From Ctena decussata (Eukaryota > Mollusca > Bivalvia > Lucinida > Lucinidae), in assembly GCA_963989385.1 (NCBI GenBank), contig OZ022506.1:5187415-5251414 (forward strand): a DNA stretch of 64,000 nucleotides, read 5' to 3'. Position 1 is the stretch's first letter, and every line of letters starts with the position of its first letter. Below the pieces are notes generated by a model. That model worked only from the letters and a program-made list of their open reading frames with translations. It did not search any database and was not told where the DNA came from. The translations under genes and the position numbers were made by a program. Shown here in pieces: positions 21,971-33,700 of this stretch.

Positions 21971-23973
21971 AGCTCACCTGGCCCGAAGGGCCATAGTGAG
22001 CTATTGTCATACCAATGCGTGCGTCGTGCGTCGTGCGTCGTGCGTTGTGCGTCGTGCGTCGTCACGGAATTTGTCCGTCAACACCTAAAAACAAATATTC
22101 AAACATCTTCTTCTGTAAAACTACTGGTCTCATGGTTCTCAAATTTCACATGGAGCATGACCTGACTCCAGGGTCTCAGAATTTTAAAATTGGGTCAGGT
22201 TGAAAATCCAAGATGGCCGCCATTACTAAAAATAGTAAAAACAACAAAATAAACTTCTTCTCCAGAACCACTGGGTATATTTGTCTGAATTTTGGCATGG
22301 AACATCAGTGAAACCTTGGTATTCAAAATTGTAAAAATGAAAAAAATCTGTAGCGGAGTTTTGTCACAGTGACCTACTTTCTGTTTACGTGTGTAATTTT
22401 GCTCAAATGCCAATGTCAAAAAATGACCTATTTAAACAACTTCAGAAAACTTCTTCTCTAAAACCACTGAGCCCATGGATCTCAAATTTCACATGGAGCA
22501 TGACCAGACTGCAGGGTTTCAAAATTGTAAAATTGGGTCAGGTCAAGAATCCAAGATGGCTGCTGTTACTAAAAATAGCAAAAACAACAAAATCAACTTC
22601 TTCTCCAGAACCATTTGGTATATTTGGTTGAAAGTTTGCATGGAACATAAGTGGGACCTTGGTATTAAAAATTGTAAAAATAAAAAAAAATCTATAGCGG
22701 AATTAGGTCACAGTGACGTACTTAGCGTTTACAAGGCCGATTTTGCTCAAATGTCAATATCTAAAGAAAATGCGACCAATTCTGTCCAGATTTGGTCAGA
22801 ATTGGTTCTTGAATGGAATTATTTCAATTTTGTGCCAGTTGACTATCCAAGATGGCCACCATGGGGGCCGTTACTAAAAATAGCACAAACATAAAAATGA
22901 CAATTACTCAAGAACCCTTGAATGGAATTTGACCAATTTTGTGTCAGAATGTTCCTTGCATGAAGCCATTTCAATTAATTGCAATTTGGCATTCCAAGAT
23001 GGCCGCCATCTGGTGTTACTAAAAATAGCACAAACATAAAAATGACAATTACTCAAGAACCCTTGAATGGAATTGGACCAATTTTGTGTCAGAATGTTCC
23101 TTGCATGAAGTCGTTTTGATTAATTGCAATTCGGCATTCCAAGATGGCCGCCATCTGCCGTTACTAAAAATAGCACAAAACATGAAAATGACAATATCTC
23201 AGTAACCGCTGAATGGATGTTGATGAAATTTGTGTCAAAATGATTCTTGCATTGAGATGTTTCAAAAATATCTAACTGTAGACCATTCATATTGGCCTCT
23301 GTTACTAAAAATAGAAAAATGTGAAAATTAGAAAATCTCAATGGAGTTGGATTAATTTTGTGTCAGAATGGTCCTTTCATTAAGATTTTTCGATTTTTTG
23401 CATTTTGGCATTCCAAGATGGCCGCCATTTGCCGTTACTAAAAATAGCACAAAACATGAAAATGACAATATCTCAGTAACCGCTAAATGGATTTTGACGA
23501 AATTTGTGTCAAAATGATTCTTGCATTGAGATGTTTAAAAAATATCTTACTGTGAGACCAGTCATATTGGCTCTGTTACTAAAAATAGAAAAATGTGAAA
23601 ATCAGAAAATCTCAATGGAATTGGACCAAATTTGTGTCAAAATGGTCCTTGCATGAAGGCTTTTCGATTTTTTGCATTTTAGCAATCCAAGATGGCCGCC
23701 ATCTGCCGTTACTAAAAATAGCACAAAACATGAAACTGGCAATATCTCAGTAACCCCTGAATGGATTTTGATGAAATTTGTGGCAAAATGATTCTTGCAT
23801 TGAGGTGTTTCAAAAGTAAATATATAAAGACCAGGCAAGTTGGCCTCTGTTACTAAAAGTAGCAAAATGTGAAAATGAGAAATTCTCAGTGGAATAGGAC
23901 CAATTTTATATCAGCATGGTCCCGTTGCACAATAGCCAGGTGAGCGATATCAGGCCCATTTGGGCCTCTTGTT
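21971..23973 (+). mobile_element. Hairpin-capped element with 'aagatggccgcca' tandem core
   Basis: It starts AGCTCACCTGGCCCGAAGGG, where the palindrome pairs GGCCC with GGGCC. A (GTCGTGC)n tract runs from 22015 to about 22062. Many diverged monomers follow, each with 'ttactaaaaatag' and 'ccaagatggc(c/t)gc' (near 22208, 22552, 22847, 22997, 23141, 23416 and 23688). It ends AGGTGAGCGATATCAGGCCC, a hairpin, then CTCTTGTT. The two ends match those of the elements at 10.8-13.2 and 49.6-51.9 kb. No long ORF and no transposase are present. Confidence 0.75.
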
Positions 23974-24339
23974 TTAAAAAGCCAATGCCTGCCCGACATA
24001 CTGTTACATGTAATGCTACCTTAGGTGTAATCACAGCCGCATTGCGTTCGTCAGTATGGACAGGAAGAAGAATCCTTGTTCATTCCAGCCACACAAGAGA
24101 ATGACTCACCCAGAGAAAACGAGCTTCTTGCAGTCCTGTTGTGTGTTAGGGTGTATATGCGTTTCTGTTTTCGTACGCTTAAGGAAGTCTTTGTGATTGA
24201 CAATGGGACGGAAAATGATATCAATTTTTTTTTCTAATAAAATATTTGTTACTTGAGTACCTTCCCATGAGTTTTCTTTTCAGATTACTCTCTGATCATA
24301 GCAAAGTTTTGTGTTACATGAAGGTTGTGGAAATACTGT

Positions 24340-24830
24340 GACCGACTTGTCCTAGTTGCCCCATTTTACTAAGGACAAGTGAAAAATTTACTTGTCCATA
24401 GACAAGTATATCATGCAGTTATATATTACAGATGCCATGTATTCTATATAAATATACATAAATCTCTTTTAAGTCGACTGTATACAACTGCCATATTTTA
24501 AGTGGAGCTTACTTTTGGAAACAGAGGGTGGCTTCCCTGTTTCTGAAACCCTTTCTCAATAGACGCTACTCTTCACTTCAAGAATTTGCTCCCAGAGGTA
24601 TCAAATTCTTTCCTTTAAGAGTAGGTCTATGAAAGAGGAAACGAAAAGCTGGTAATTTTGTCGAAATGATGTCACAAAATACTCCCCTTATTTATTCCCC
24701 CGAATAACACAGAGATGTAGCTTCTGTTATTTCATTGGTACAAGTTAAGTTTTATTTAGACAAGTAAAGCCTGACCATTTACTTGTCCCAGGATAAGTAC
24801 AATCAGTGCAATTTTTAATTTTTCCACAGC
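24340..24830. repeat. Pair of 'acttgtcc' segments bracketing ~330 bp
   Basis: 'ggacaagtgaaaaatttacttgtcc' (24373-24397) and 'tagacaagtaaagc...tttacttgtccc' (24757-24790) are related, partly palindromic segments. They could be eroded ends of a DNA transposon. The class is unknown. Confidence 0.35.
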
Positions 24831-24910
24831 CCTGGTTATATGTGATTGATGTATTTCAGGAGGTACATTTTTTTTTCATGAACTTCGGATAATAATTTCT
24901 TAAAGTGGTA

Positions 24911-25125
24911 TTGGGGGGGGGGGGGGGGGTAGGGGGGGGAGAGAGCAGGAGGGAGCGGGTTGCAAACAGTAAACAACCAATTTTTCTTTTTTTTCGGGGG
25001 GGGGGGGGCATGAAGTGGCACTATGCATTTCAAAATTATTGGGGGGAAGGGGTAGCCCCCGGCAAACCGTAGACAACCATTGTTTAAAGGGAAGGGGGCA
25101 GGGCATGAGGGTTGGGGTGCCATGC
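24911..25125. repeat. G-tract-rich duplicated segment
   Basis: Long G runs near 24913-24945 and 24997-25008 sit between related blocks 'gcaaacagtaaacaaccaat' (24962) and 'gcaaaccgtagacaaccatt' (25062). The proline-rich minus-strand ORFs are translations of these tracts. Confidence 0.65.
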
Positions 25126-25129
25126 ATTT

Positions 25130-26064
25130 ACTGATTTACTGGAGGGCCTCTCCCCACACACACCTTTTTTCTACGTCTATGTATTTATGTCTTCAGTAAT
25201 AAGCTGTCCCTTTTCCAGGTAGGTCTTCTTGACATGGTCCTATAGTATTGTTTTGGTGTTAAGTGTGAAGACATTACTTCAACTGCATGGGCCTTGCGAA
25301 TTTGTGGAAGGGGCGGTAGACTAGTGGGCTTCATCATGAAAAAAAAAAAAGATAAAGCCCCAAGTAGGGGGCGATCTCTCAACTTAAAAGAAACTTGCTT
25401 TATAGAACAGTCGGTGTAACCACTCAGCCAACCCGTGATTCTATTTATAGACCATTATTTTAAAGTATATAAACTTTAACACCAACAGTACTACAGATTA
25501 TCGATTTCTCCTCTGCATGTATTTTGTTTTAAAAAGCAAAATGATAAATAACGCTCATCAATCAAAATTTCCCACACATGTGACAAAACAATCTGATTTA
25601 AAACAGTCTGAAGAGGTTACATGTGTACACAACGTGCCGCTTTGATGTAAACAAATGCACCGCCGGTGCCGTAGCTGCCAACTTCAGCGATATTTTTTTC
25701 GGAAAAGTTAATTTTTGAAACCCAGCGCAGCCAAGACCCAGGTAGATATTTTGATAGTATGTTTGTTTTATTAAAAGACGCCTTTTGTCAAAATTTTAAG
25801 TTGGGTCTCACCTGCGCTGATACTTTTCGCTGATGTTAAAGTTCGCAAACTGGTCACTTTTTGCTGTTTTTGCCATTTCTAGGATAGATTGAGGCAAAAA
25901 ATGACGCATTTCTAGGAAGATAGTCAAAAATACATGAACAGATCTTCAAAATATAAGGATTGGCCTGTTTAAAACTGTCTTTATTTTTTCAATTACTCCG
26001 TTTTGAAATTTCGCGAAAAAATTGGGCCGTTATCGCACCTTAACGCAACTCGTCCTTTAAGCTA
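25130..26064. other. Unannotated stretch
   Basis: No gene or repeat boundary recognised. An A-run lies near 25339-25350. Confidence 0.4.
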
Positions 26065-26445
26065 CTGTCAATATTTGATCAATCTTGGTAGTACTGGAGT
26101 ACCCAGTGCAACATACGAAGTTTCAATGCTATCTTTTAATTGGTTTTGGAGAAAAAGAGTTTTAAAAGTATTTACCATATATGGGCCATGTTGGTCATTT
26201 GACCTGACCTAGGCTATATGGTTAAAGTTTCATTCTCTCAGTCCCTGGAGGCGCTATATGAAACTTGATTACTATTGGGGCAGTGGTTTTTGAAACTGTC
26301 GAAATATGCGAGACTTTGGTTAAAGAATGACCGTGACCTCTTGTACTCAGAAATTGGTTATAATCATGTCAGTGGTTTTAGAGGAGAAGTCGTTTGAAAT
26401 CATCGACGGAAAAAGGGACGGCGGACGATGACGGCCAATCCATTT
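26065..26445 (-). repeat. Truncated relative of the ~440-bp monomer
   Basis: 'aatcttggtagtactggagt', 'accatatatgggccatgttg', 'ccctggaggcgctatatgaa' and a terminal 'gacggaaaaagggacggcgg' follow the order of the monomers at 10.8-13.2 kb. It is one diverged unit plus the microsatellite, and the terminal hairpin is lost. Confidence 0.75.
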
Positions 26446-28110
26446 CTTTTCGGTCAGTCTTTTATAGTAATATGTGCGATATTGTTTCAGCCTAGTTCAC
26501 GTGTTTCTGTATTCAGTATCATGAGATATGAGTGAGTTTCTTATCGCACGATTTTGCTAGTCTTTTAAAATGATTGTTTTGAGTGTTTTAGTCAGTCGAC
26601 CGCTTCGCTACGTAGAGACAGGTCTGTGTATTTTCTTTTGTTTCTGAAATTTCTGACCGATTTTGCAACTAATGATCGGATATGGCATGGTAGCATTTCT
26701 TTGAATGATATTGATTTCAAAGAGAGAAGATAGGCCTAGTTTTGGTCCAAAATTTTTACCCGCTTTCTCTTGTGCCACATGGCCCTATTTTCTCTTATTC
26801 CGCAAATGGTTTAAAATCTAAGTCTTTGAAGTCAACCTTTGCTGTTAGTATAGAAAAAGCAGATTTTCAAAGCGTATATATATATATAAAAAAAAGAGTG
26901 TTTATGTGTATCGGTATACAATTTCAGTTGAAATTACGCTTTAAATGTGCGATATTTGAATGATGAAATGAGACTGAAAATAGTTGAATGAGACAACACT
27001 CTAGAACGGGAGCACTTGTTTGGCATTCATTCATTCATTCATTCGCAGTGGAAGAGCGTTCGTTTAGTACGGACATTTTTGCACTGCGGGATTAGCTTAT
27101 TGACAGAAACTTGTGTGAACGGTCTTGCTGGTCTTCAGCATGGATAAACCTACCTCTCCCTCCCAAAAATATAAAAAATATAATTAAAGGGAGTAGGGTT
27201 GGGTAGCCCGCTCGCAGCGTTTCAGTCTCAATTAACCATTTCAGCTACTTGCAGACCCGTCATTTTTGTGAGATTTTGAATACGTCAGTGACTTTCGATG
27301 TCAGGTATCCTTGTACAGAAATTATGAGTTTGTTTAAAGTGTTACTTATGTAACGTAGGTTTTGTGTATGATATGTAATAAACGGATCCGTAGCGAACAG
27401 CGGCATTCCTATCTACAATTCGTTGTTTCTTTATTTCTTAATCAGCATTTTGCTTTAAGACACGTTAGAAAAGACAATATTTATTTTCGGACAAACGAAG
27501 TGCGGGAGAAAACAAACGCAGCCTACCTACGAGTATACTATGAGCTTCTTAGGAGCATTCGGCTCAGTTGAGCTTAAATATATCTCACTAATTAATTGGT
27601 TTAAATGGCAATAAACGCCAATCTCAAGAAAAGAACATCGTTCAATACTACTCTAATAATATGAGCTCGAAATTTAATCCTAATTGGTTGAAAAAATGCC
27701 ACAACTGACGAATAACTGTGTATAGAATACGACATTATAAGTCTGAATTCACTTAAAGATCTCCTACTCTTGAGAAAACAAGGTGATGAATTTCGATTCA
27801 GTCCAATAAAAGATAAAGCGGGAAGTGCAGATGACAATCTAAGTCTACAAACGGCTACAATGTGTGGGCACACACACGTTTGCAAGTATTAACAAGAGTC
27901 ATTTCTATAGTCAAACTTCTCTTAAATCAGAGATAAAAGTCAACGCTACACATGGATTTATCTAGATACTCCACACTCTGTGTCTTTATTACATTCAAAT
28001 GGAAATGCCCGAATGGTGATGAATCTTCGTTAACAGCGGCTGTAGCTGCGACCTAAGGAGCTGGACGAGCAGTGTCACATACGCACACAAAGTTTCCAGC
28101 AATTATTTCT
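26446..28110. other. Unannotated stretch
   Basis: Short (TA)n near 26876 and (CATT)n near 27028. The ORFs at 27362-27571 and 27601-27885 lack recognisable motifs. Confidence 0.4.
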
Positions 28111-28113
28111 TCT

Positions 28114-28266
28114 AATGTGAAAAGATGCAAGAAGATGGAGTAACACAATGAAAATAAAAAGCACAGCTCGATTTAAAGCAAGGGAGAGAAATCATGTAAT
28201 ATCTTAAGTATTTAACTACATCTTATTTAGGCTCTTGCATATATGTAACTCGAATGTCAACAACAG
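28114..28266 (+). repeat. 153-bp direct repeat, left copy
   Basis: 'aatgtgaaaagatgcaagaa' to 'cgaatgtcaacaacag' is almost identical to 36953-37104. The pair brackets the LTR retrotransposon and its repeat context. Because it lies outside the LTRs, it marks an older local duplication. Confidence 0.9.
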
Positions 28267-28976
28267 TAGCCGGCATAACGCATAATAATGAATACTTGTT
28301 GTCTACACTTTAAGTTATATCATGCGAATGCAATTTTGCCGATTTTAGTCATGCTGGGCGTTGTTTCAGCGTTGTGTGCGTTTATAATGAAGTCCTATTA
28401 TAAACGTTAGTCTGCTTCATTATTGATATTCCAGGACAAATAGCTCTGCCATTCTCAGTCATGCTTCCCTTTTTGATGGGTGCTCCTGGAGAAGCAAATT
28501 CCTTCTTCGGGAGTCGACCCCAGTATGGAGGGGCTACGTCGATCAGGTTGGCAAATGAGAAGTCGCTGAACTTTTTCCCTTTGTAAAATGGTGAAAAAAT
28601 CATTATGGTTTGTGTCTATAGTCTATGAAAATTTTAAGAGTAACTACACTTCAAGAACTGACTGAATCAGATCCCAAACCCTATCCCCAACATCAAAGGG
28701 AAAGATTGGCAAAGACATCCCAAACAAACAATAAATTACAAGTGATAAGAAGATATGAAGACTGTTTCTGTTGTCAGGCACTAGATCTGCAGGCTCAAAT
28801 TTCAGAGGAAGCAACTCTGTCATTTTCAAGTGTGCTTCCTATTGTTTCCACACCCACACCCTGTGGGTAATGGAATTGTGGGACACTCTACTTGTTGTCA
28901 GATAAAGCCCTCCGGGCCCTTGCTTCCCTTTTTGATGGGTATCGGTTCTTGAGGAAGGGATGTAGCAAATTCCTTA

Positions 28977-29091
28977 TTTTTTTATATTTTCTTTTTAACT
29001 TTATTTATTTTACATCGATTGCATAGAAATATCACACGAACTTATTTAAATACGCTCGATAGCACGGATGTTGGCGTGTTTGTGGTCCTAT
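28977..29091 (-). mobile_element. Short retro-insertion with 10-bp TSD and A-rich tail
   Basis: The insert is flanked by AAATTCCTTA at 28967-28976 and 29092-29101 and is absent from the sister repeat at 28490-28500. On the minus strand it ends 'aaataaataaag...' followed by an A-rich tract, which suggests a 5'-truncated transcript or LINE/SINE 3' end inserted by target-primed reverse transcription. Its source is unknown. Confidence 0.75.
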
Positions 29092-29267
29092 AAATTCCTT
29101 ATTCAGGAGTGGACCCCAGTTTGGAGGTCCTACCGCCGTCCTGGTTGGCAAATGGGAAGTCGCAGAAGTTGTTCCCCTTTGTAAAATGGTGAAAAAAAAT
29201 CAGCATTAGGTTATGTATTCACGGTCGTTGATGTCTCGATTATTCTGCATCCTGAAATCGAACATTT

Positions 29268-29272
29268 CAGGG
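29268..29272. repeat. Target-site duplication, left (CAGGG)
   Basis: Five bases matching 36783-36787 on the far side of the LTR retrotransposon. A 5-bp TSD is usual for Ty3/gypsy-type integrases. Confidence 0.92.
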
Positions 29273-30701
29273 TGTCAAGAACAGGTTCTAAGGGATGATC
29301 TATATAGTTATCTTATTTCAAGATCTGACTAAGGGCACCAAGAAAACCCCAAAACAACTGTCCAGTATTAGAATTTATATATATATATATTTATATGCAC
29401 CTTAAATCTATTCGAGCAAAATATATATAGAAAGGACACAAATATATACATATATATTATTCTCAATAGATTCTATATCACTAAGTCCCTGTCTCTAGGA
29501 TACTACTATTATTGCAAGATAGATGTCCATAATAGATTACTGCAAATACTGTAGTTAACAAGATATCTACTTTTATGAACCTATTTAGCACCACACAGTC
29601 ATTACATGTGTTATATAATAAAGTCACTAAGATACCACTAAGTGTCCACTAAGTTTCCACAGAGTTCCACTAAGATACATATGATAAACTAGGTCCATGA
29701 AGCGTCCACTGAAGCTCGCCAAAGTTATCGTGTTAACTCACTTCTGCATAATGAGAATGTCATTTTCAGAATGTCGAACCACTTCTTAAGTCAAATAACC
29801 CTACTTGAATCACTTGACAAATAGTTATAGCTATAAATATAATCAGAAATCATCTGTCTTATCTCACTCAGGGAATTGTCTATAAATACACCAAACAGAG
29901 TAGGCTATTCATATCCATGCCTCAACTCTAGGGCTGTATCATACAAGGAACTATTTATGAGTATACTATGTATGGCAGGCTATCTATGGTTATAGCTCAA
30001 CTTGTCCACCATACTTGAACTGTATTTTTTTTACAGTCATGAAAATCTTCAAGCATCAATTCTGTTCTAGAAGTGTATACTAAATATCCATATTGCAATG
30101 GCTCCCTTTGGTGCAGCACTGTAGATGAATGACAAAGTCCATATTCATGGCTTTAGATTACATAGCAATATGCCCATCAATCACTAGTTTAATGCATCCA
30201 CTGCCTGCTGATCCTGGTTCGTATCTCCCTATGCAGAGGCCACCTAGAAGTGAGAAACCCTGAATTACTTACAGATAAGTAATTCAAGTATTCTTATTTC
30301 ACTCTAATTACAAGAACTGCAAATTTCAAAATGCACAAATTCTCACTATGTAAAATTCACAAAGATCAGCAGATAATGAGTGCAATTTAAAATATCTACT
30401 TACAGCTCTGATATTCCCAATGTCTACAATTTCCACATATATCCTAACTTTTGTAAAATAATTTTAAAACATTTCACAGTTGTCCACTGAACCACTTTAA
30501 CACAAACTGACAGTGAACACTATAGCAAATACCCAGAAAAACTACTCAGGGTAATTATCTCAGGTAACAATGGTGAACAGTGACCAACTAATATGGCTTA
30601 AAAGATTCAACTGTACAGCAAAGGTGACTTCTTAATTTCATACAAGATCCTCACTTAAGAAGTTTCAGATCAAATACTTTGGCACGATAACAATCGTGAC
30701 A
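29273..30701 (-). repeat. 3' LTR (1429 bp)
   Basis: It is identical to 35354-36782 (offset 6081) in a line-by-line comparison except for G at 29776 versus A at 35857. On the element's strand it begins TGTCACGATTG and ends CTTGACA. It holds AT-rich segments such as the (TA)7 tract near 29376, but I could not place the transcription start or poly(A) site. Confidence 0.95.
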
Positions 30702-30702
30702 A

Positions 30703-30716
30703 TACCTCCCTTTTCA
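30703..30716 (-). other. Polypurine tract
   Basis: On the minus strand AAAAGGGAGGTAT directly abuts the 3' LTR start TGTCACG. This is the expected plus-strand primer site for reverse transcription. Confidence 0.85.
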
Positions 30717-30772
30717 AGAAGAAAAATATTAGAATAATATTTTCTTTCAGATGACTGTGGCCTCTATATGTC

Positions 30773-33700
30773 TTACACTACTCTGCTTAAAAAATCAGCT
30801 CCAAGGTTTTCATTTCCTTTTATACCTTCAAGTCTCATTTTGTATGGCTGCAAAGCCAAAGCCCACCTCATGAGTCTTGCATTTGCTACTTTTGCAGTAT
30901 GCAGATAGACCAGGGGTTGATGATCTGTTTCCAGAACAAACTCCTTACCATACAGGTAGCCATTGAATTTTTGAACTGCCCACACTATAGCATAACATTC
31001 TTTTTCAATTACTGAATATCGTGTCTCTCGTTCAAGAAGTTTCTTGCTGGCGTAATAGACAGGAAATTTAAACTCACCATGTTCTTGCAGTAACACCGCT
31101 CCTATCCCTACATCTGAGGCATCAGTTCGGAGTATAAATTCTTTATCAAAATCTGGTAAGCACAGAATTGGTGAATTACTAATCTTCTGAATGAGGGTAG
31201 TAAAAGCTATTTCTTGCTCTTGATTCCATCTTACTTTGTTAGGTTGCCCTTTCTTTGTGAGATCTGATAAAGGAGCTGATACAGCACTGAAATTTGGGAT
31301 AAACTTGCGATAATACCCAATTAGACCTAAAAATGATCTTACCTGTTTTTTAGTAGATGGCCTATGACAATTTTGAATGCTTATGACCTTATCAGGGTTA
31401 GGTTTTATTCTACCCTGACCAATGATATGCCCAAGAAATGAGACACTTTCAACTGCAACTACACATTTTGTAGGTCTAGCTGTCAATCTTGCCTCACGAA
31501 GTCTTCTAAGAAGTGAGCGAAGAGCCTCTAAATGCGCTAACCAGGTCTCAGTATGAACTATAATATCGTCGACAAAATTGTCTGTGTCTTCTAGCCCTTT
31601 CAACAAAATTCTCATCATCCTACAAAAAGTTGCACCTGAATTGACTAATCCAAATGGCATCTTATTGAACACAAATAAACCTTCAGAAGTTACAAAGGCA
31701 GTGAAACGTTTACTTGTTTCATTCATCTTAATTTGCCAGTACCCCTTGGATAAGTCAATTTTGGTGAAAAACTTACTTTTGGCCATTTTCACAAATAGTT
31801 CTTCAGGGTTACCAATAGGTTCTGCATCAAATACAGTGACACTATTTAGCTTCCTGAAATCACAACAAAACCTGTATGTTCCATCTTGTTTTCTGACTAG
31901 AACTATTGGAGAAGCATATGGTGAATTAGATGGTTCTATTATGTTCATTTGTAGCATATTATCAATTTCTTGTTTTATATCTTTCTTTAAAGAGAATGGA
32001 ACTGGGTATGGTTTTGATCTGATTGGTTTTTCTGTTGTAACAACAATTTCATGTTCAACAATGGCAGTTGTGCCTGGCACATCAGTAAAAACATCAGGAT
32101 ACTCATCTAGTAGAAGACGAACTTCTTGTAACTGTTCACTGTTTAGTTCAGTATTCATCTTGACATCTTGAACTGATTCTTTGGCCAGTAAAACAGGGAA
32201 ATGCATACTAACCTCTTTTGAGTTTGTACTGATTGGTTCCATTTCTGATCCATCAGCAACATCTTCAGTTTCTATCACAGAAATACATGATATAACTTGG
32301 GTATCTACTAATTCTTTTTCATTAACATTTACTTTTCTGCGGTAATACTTCTTAAGCATATTTCCATGGTAGGTTTTAGTCTTTCCCCTGATTTTGATCT
32401 TATAGTCATATGGGTTTACCTTCTCTGTAATCCTGAATGGTCCTTGCCACTGCATGAGTAATTTATTATGATCTGTTGGTAGTAACAAAAGTACCTCATC
32501 TCCTTCATGGAATTGCCTATCTTTTGATTTGGTATCTGCATAGTATTTGTACTTTTTACTACTTTTGTTGAGTTCATTCTGAACAATCTCCATTGTTTCT
32601 TCAAGCCTTTCTCTTAAATCAACAATATATTGATATGTGGTTTTTATCTCATCATCTTCGATCTCTTCAGTCCACAACTCTTTTAATATAGAAAGCGGTC
32701 CTCTTACCTGTCTGCCATATAAAAGCTGAAATGGAGAGAAACCTGTACTTTCTTGGGTTGAGTCTCGGTATGCAAATAATAAAGCTGGAATATACCGATC
32801 CCACTGCCTAGGTTGTTCTTCACTAAGTTTTCTTAGCATACTCTTTAGCGTGCCATTAAACCTTTCCACTAATCCGTTACAGGCAGGATGGTATGGCGTT
32901 GTTGTAAGCTGTTTAATTGAGAGTAATCTCCCAACCTCTTTCATTAAGTCAGAGGTAAACTGCTTACCTTGATCTGTCAGGACTTCACGTGGGATACCTA
33001 CCCTACTGTAAATTTCTACCAGCGATTCTGCTACTGTTTCAGAATCAATTTTCTTTAATGCCTTCGCTTCAGGGTAGCGAGTAGCATAGTCAACAACTGT
33101 CAGTATAAATCTATTTCCATCATTTGTTGGAGGGTTTATTGGGCCAACTATGTCTATTGCTATACGAGAAAAGGGGGTATCTATTAGTGGCATTTTTCCC
33201 AGTGGTAATTTACTAACTCTACCTTTTGCAACCGTTTTCTGGCATACATCACAAGTCTTACAATACAACCTCACATCTTTTCTAATAGAAGGCCAGAAAA
33301 ATTCAGAAAGAATCTTATCAGTCGTCTTCCTTATACCCAGATGCCCGGACATTATTCCATCATGGGCTATCTGTAAGACATCTTTTCTAAGTTCGGATGG
33401 TATTATAAGCTGTTTAAATACCTTGCTACTTGTTCCTGAAGATTTAAACCGCCTGTAATATAGTCCATTTCTTTGTATGTACTCAACAGTGGAACCAGAC
33501 TTATCTACTCTTACCTCTCCATTGTTTGATTTATCTCTTATATAAGAAAGTGATTCATCCTTTGATTGCAGGTTTACCAAATCACTTACAGTGTATTTGC
33601 TTACTGGTGCAGAAACTACAAGAGTATTTTTCTTGTTCTGTTGTATTCTTTGAGCTCTAGTCTCAACTGCATTAACTTCTGTTCCGTGTATCTTTTGTAT

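Larger units (their letters stand above)
28430..29272. repeat. Duplicated local repeat that hosts the LTR element
   Basis: The block at 28460-28600 ('gcttccctttttgatgggt', 'agtcgaccccagtatggagg', 'ttggcaaatgagaagtcgc') recurs at 28921-29190 with an extra 115-bp insertion. A reverse-oriented copy of repeat A lies at about 28626-28750. 'atttcagaggaagcaactct' at 28798 is the equivalent of the sequence the LTR element interrupted. Confidence 0.75.

Noticed and set aside
24836..25127. Proline-rich ORFs
   Set aside because: Translations of G/C homopolymer tracts on the minus strand.
30702..30772. Envelope gene making the LTR element a retrovirus
   Set aside because: Only about 70 bp separate the pol stop from the 3' LTR, so there is no room for env.
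31578..32171. 197-codon plus-strand ORF
   Set aside because: It lies antisense to the RT part of the intact pol ORF and has no motif of its own; it is a shadow frame.
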